A DNA stretch of 24,525 nt from JBBARC01 sp040400005 (GTDB lineage: Bacteria > Pseudomonadota > Alphaproteobacteria > Acetobacterales > Acetobacteraceae): NCBI GenBank assembly GCA_040400005.1, contig JBBARC010000050.1:1-24525 (forward strand). The letters run 5' to 3'. The position numbers and the translations under genes were made by a program. The notes beneath the pieces are model-generated. The model was not told the origin of the DNA, ran no database searches, and was given only the letters and a program-made list of their open reading frames with translations. Below are positions 24,057-24,525 of this stretch, one piece after another; positions within the stretch are counted from its first letter, which is position 1, and each line of letters starts with the position of its first letter.

Positions 24057-24367
24057 TCGTCGTCATCCCCATCGGGCACCGCCAAACCGTTGATCTGCGC
24101 CTTCATCACCTGGCTCGGCCGAAACACCAAAACCCGCCGCGGCAATATCGGCACCTCAACCCCAGTTTTCGGATTACGGCCAATCCGCCGCCCCTTCTGG
24201 CGCACAGAAAACGTGCCAAACCCACTGATTTTAACGGATTCACCCGTCTGCAGCGCGGCCGACACCCGGGCCAGCACCGCCTCCAGCAAATCAGCCGACT
24301 CGTTGCGGGATAGACCTACTTCCGCGTAGATCCGCTCAGCCAAATGCGCGCGCGTAACAGTGTTCAT
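24053..24367 (-). CDS. ihfA: Integration host factor subunit alpha
   Basis: A 104-residue DNA-bending protein of the HU/IHF family; the alpha subunit pairs with the beta subunit to bend DNA sharply in recombination, replication and transcription control. MNTVTRAHLAERIYAEVGLS is the typical alpha-subunit start, so I use ATG 24367 and not the upstream in-frame start at 24397. KISGFGTFSVRQKGRRIGRN and NPKTGVEVPI form the DNA-contacting arm with its intercalating Pro, and RRVLVFRPSQVMKAQING closes the fold. The acidic tail DGDDDE is normal for alphaproteobacteria. It is the first gene of the pair with merR. Confidence 0.95.
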   Translation of the reverse strand: MNTVTRAHLAERIYAEVGLSRNESADLLEAVLARVSAALQTGESVKISGFGTFSVRQKGRRIGRNPKTGVEVPILPRRVLVFRPSQVMKAQINGLAVPDGDDDE

Positions 24368-24450
24368 ACCCCAACCGTAGCCACCCCCCGCGCCCACGTC
24401 AATTATTCTCGCACGATCAGGGCGTTAACGGGGGGTGAGAGAAAGAAAGG

Positions 24451-24490
24451 CGAGGGCTCCGCCCCTCGACCCCGCTAAGGGCAAGCCCTT
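24451..24490. repeat. GC-rich double-hairpin intergenic element
   Basis: Two neighbouring inverted repeats: CGAGGG / CCCTCG (24451-24468) and AAGGG / CCCTT (24477-24490), joined by ACCCCGCT. I associate this style (agggctccgcccct...aagggc...gccctt) with dispersed intergenic repeats of Acetobacteraceae. It lies upstream of ihfA and may end transcription from the gene beyond the window. Confidence 0.6.
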
Positions 24491-24525
24491 CTACAACCGG
24501 GCACGTTGGTAACACTTTAGACCGG

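Overview
The window looks like chromosomal DNA of a high-GC alphaproteobacterium, most likely Acetobacteraceae or a close Rhodospirillales relative. The evidence is the ihfA-merR-tRNA-Pro order at the right end, the paired DUF1800/DUF1501 genes, the N-terminal domain of the family 2 glycosyltransferase, and two kinds of intergenic hairpin elements of a style I associate with that family. The genus cannot be fixed from the sequence alone.

Left part (1-7.8 kb), cell-surface genes. A very large octapeptide-repeat protein runs off the left edge on the minus strand. Divergent from it, across a gap holding three perfect 26-bp tandem repeats, is a TPR plus O-GlcNAc-transferase-like (GT41) gene, then an OafA-type acyltransferase with an SGNH domain. 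A second acyltransferase and a small tail-anchored-looking protein lie on the minus strand, separated by a short gap with a 15-C tract and GC-rich tandem repeats. The Ser/Thr-rich repeat protein beside a GT41 enzyme suggests, but does not prove, a dedicated glycosylation pair.

Middle (8-14.8 kb), housekeeping and export: a secreted DUF1800/DUF1501 pair, a two-gene ABC transporter on the opposite strand, a translationally coupled GNAT/Nudix pair, and tRNA-Leu(CAA). From 14.95 to 20.5 kb comes a surface-polysaccharide group: a TPR plus AlgX/AlgJ-like SGNH protein, a sulfotransferase, a GT4 and a GT2 glycosyltransferase, then a short crotonase.

Right part (21.3-24.5 kb). tRNA-Pro(GGG) has its 3' 45 bp perfectly duplicated 1974 bp away. 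Between the two copies lies a compact two-gene operon: an unrecognised basic protein overlapping a zeta-toxin-like P-loop kinase. No integrase is visible. This looks like a minimal tRNA-targeted element carrying a candidate toxin-antitoxin pair. In the distal tRNA copy an 8-bp unit has expanded from two to five copies. Beyond tRNA-Pro are merR and ihfA, overlapping by four bases. The strongest candidates for something undescribed are this tRNA-bounded toxin module and the octapeptide-repeat protein/GT41 pair.
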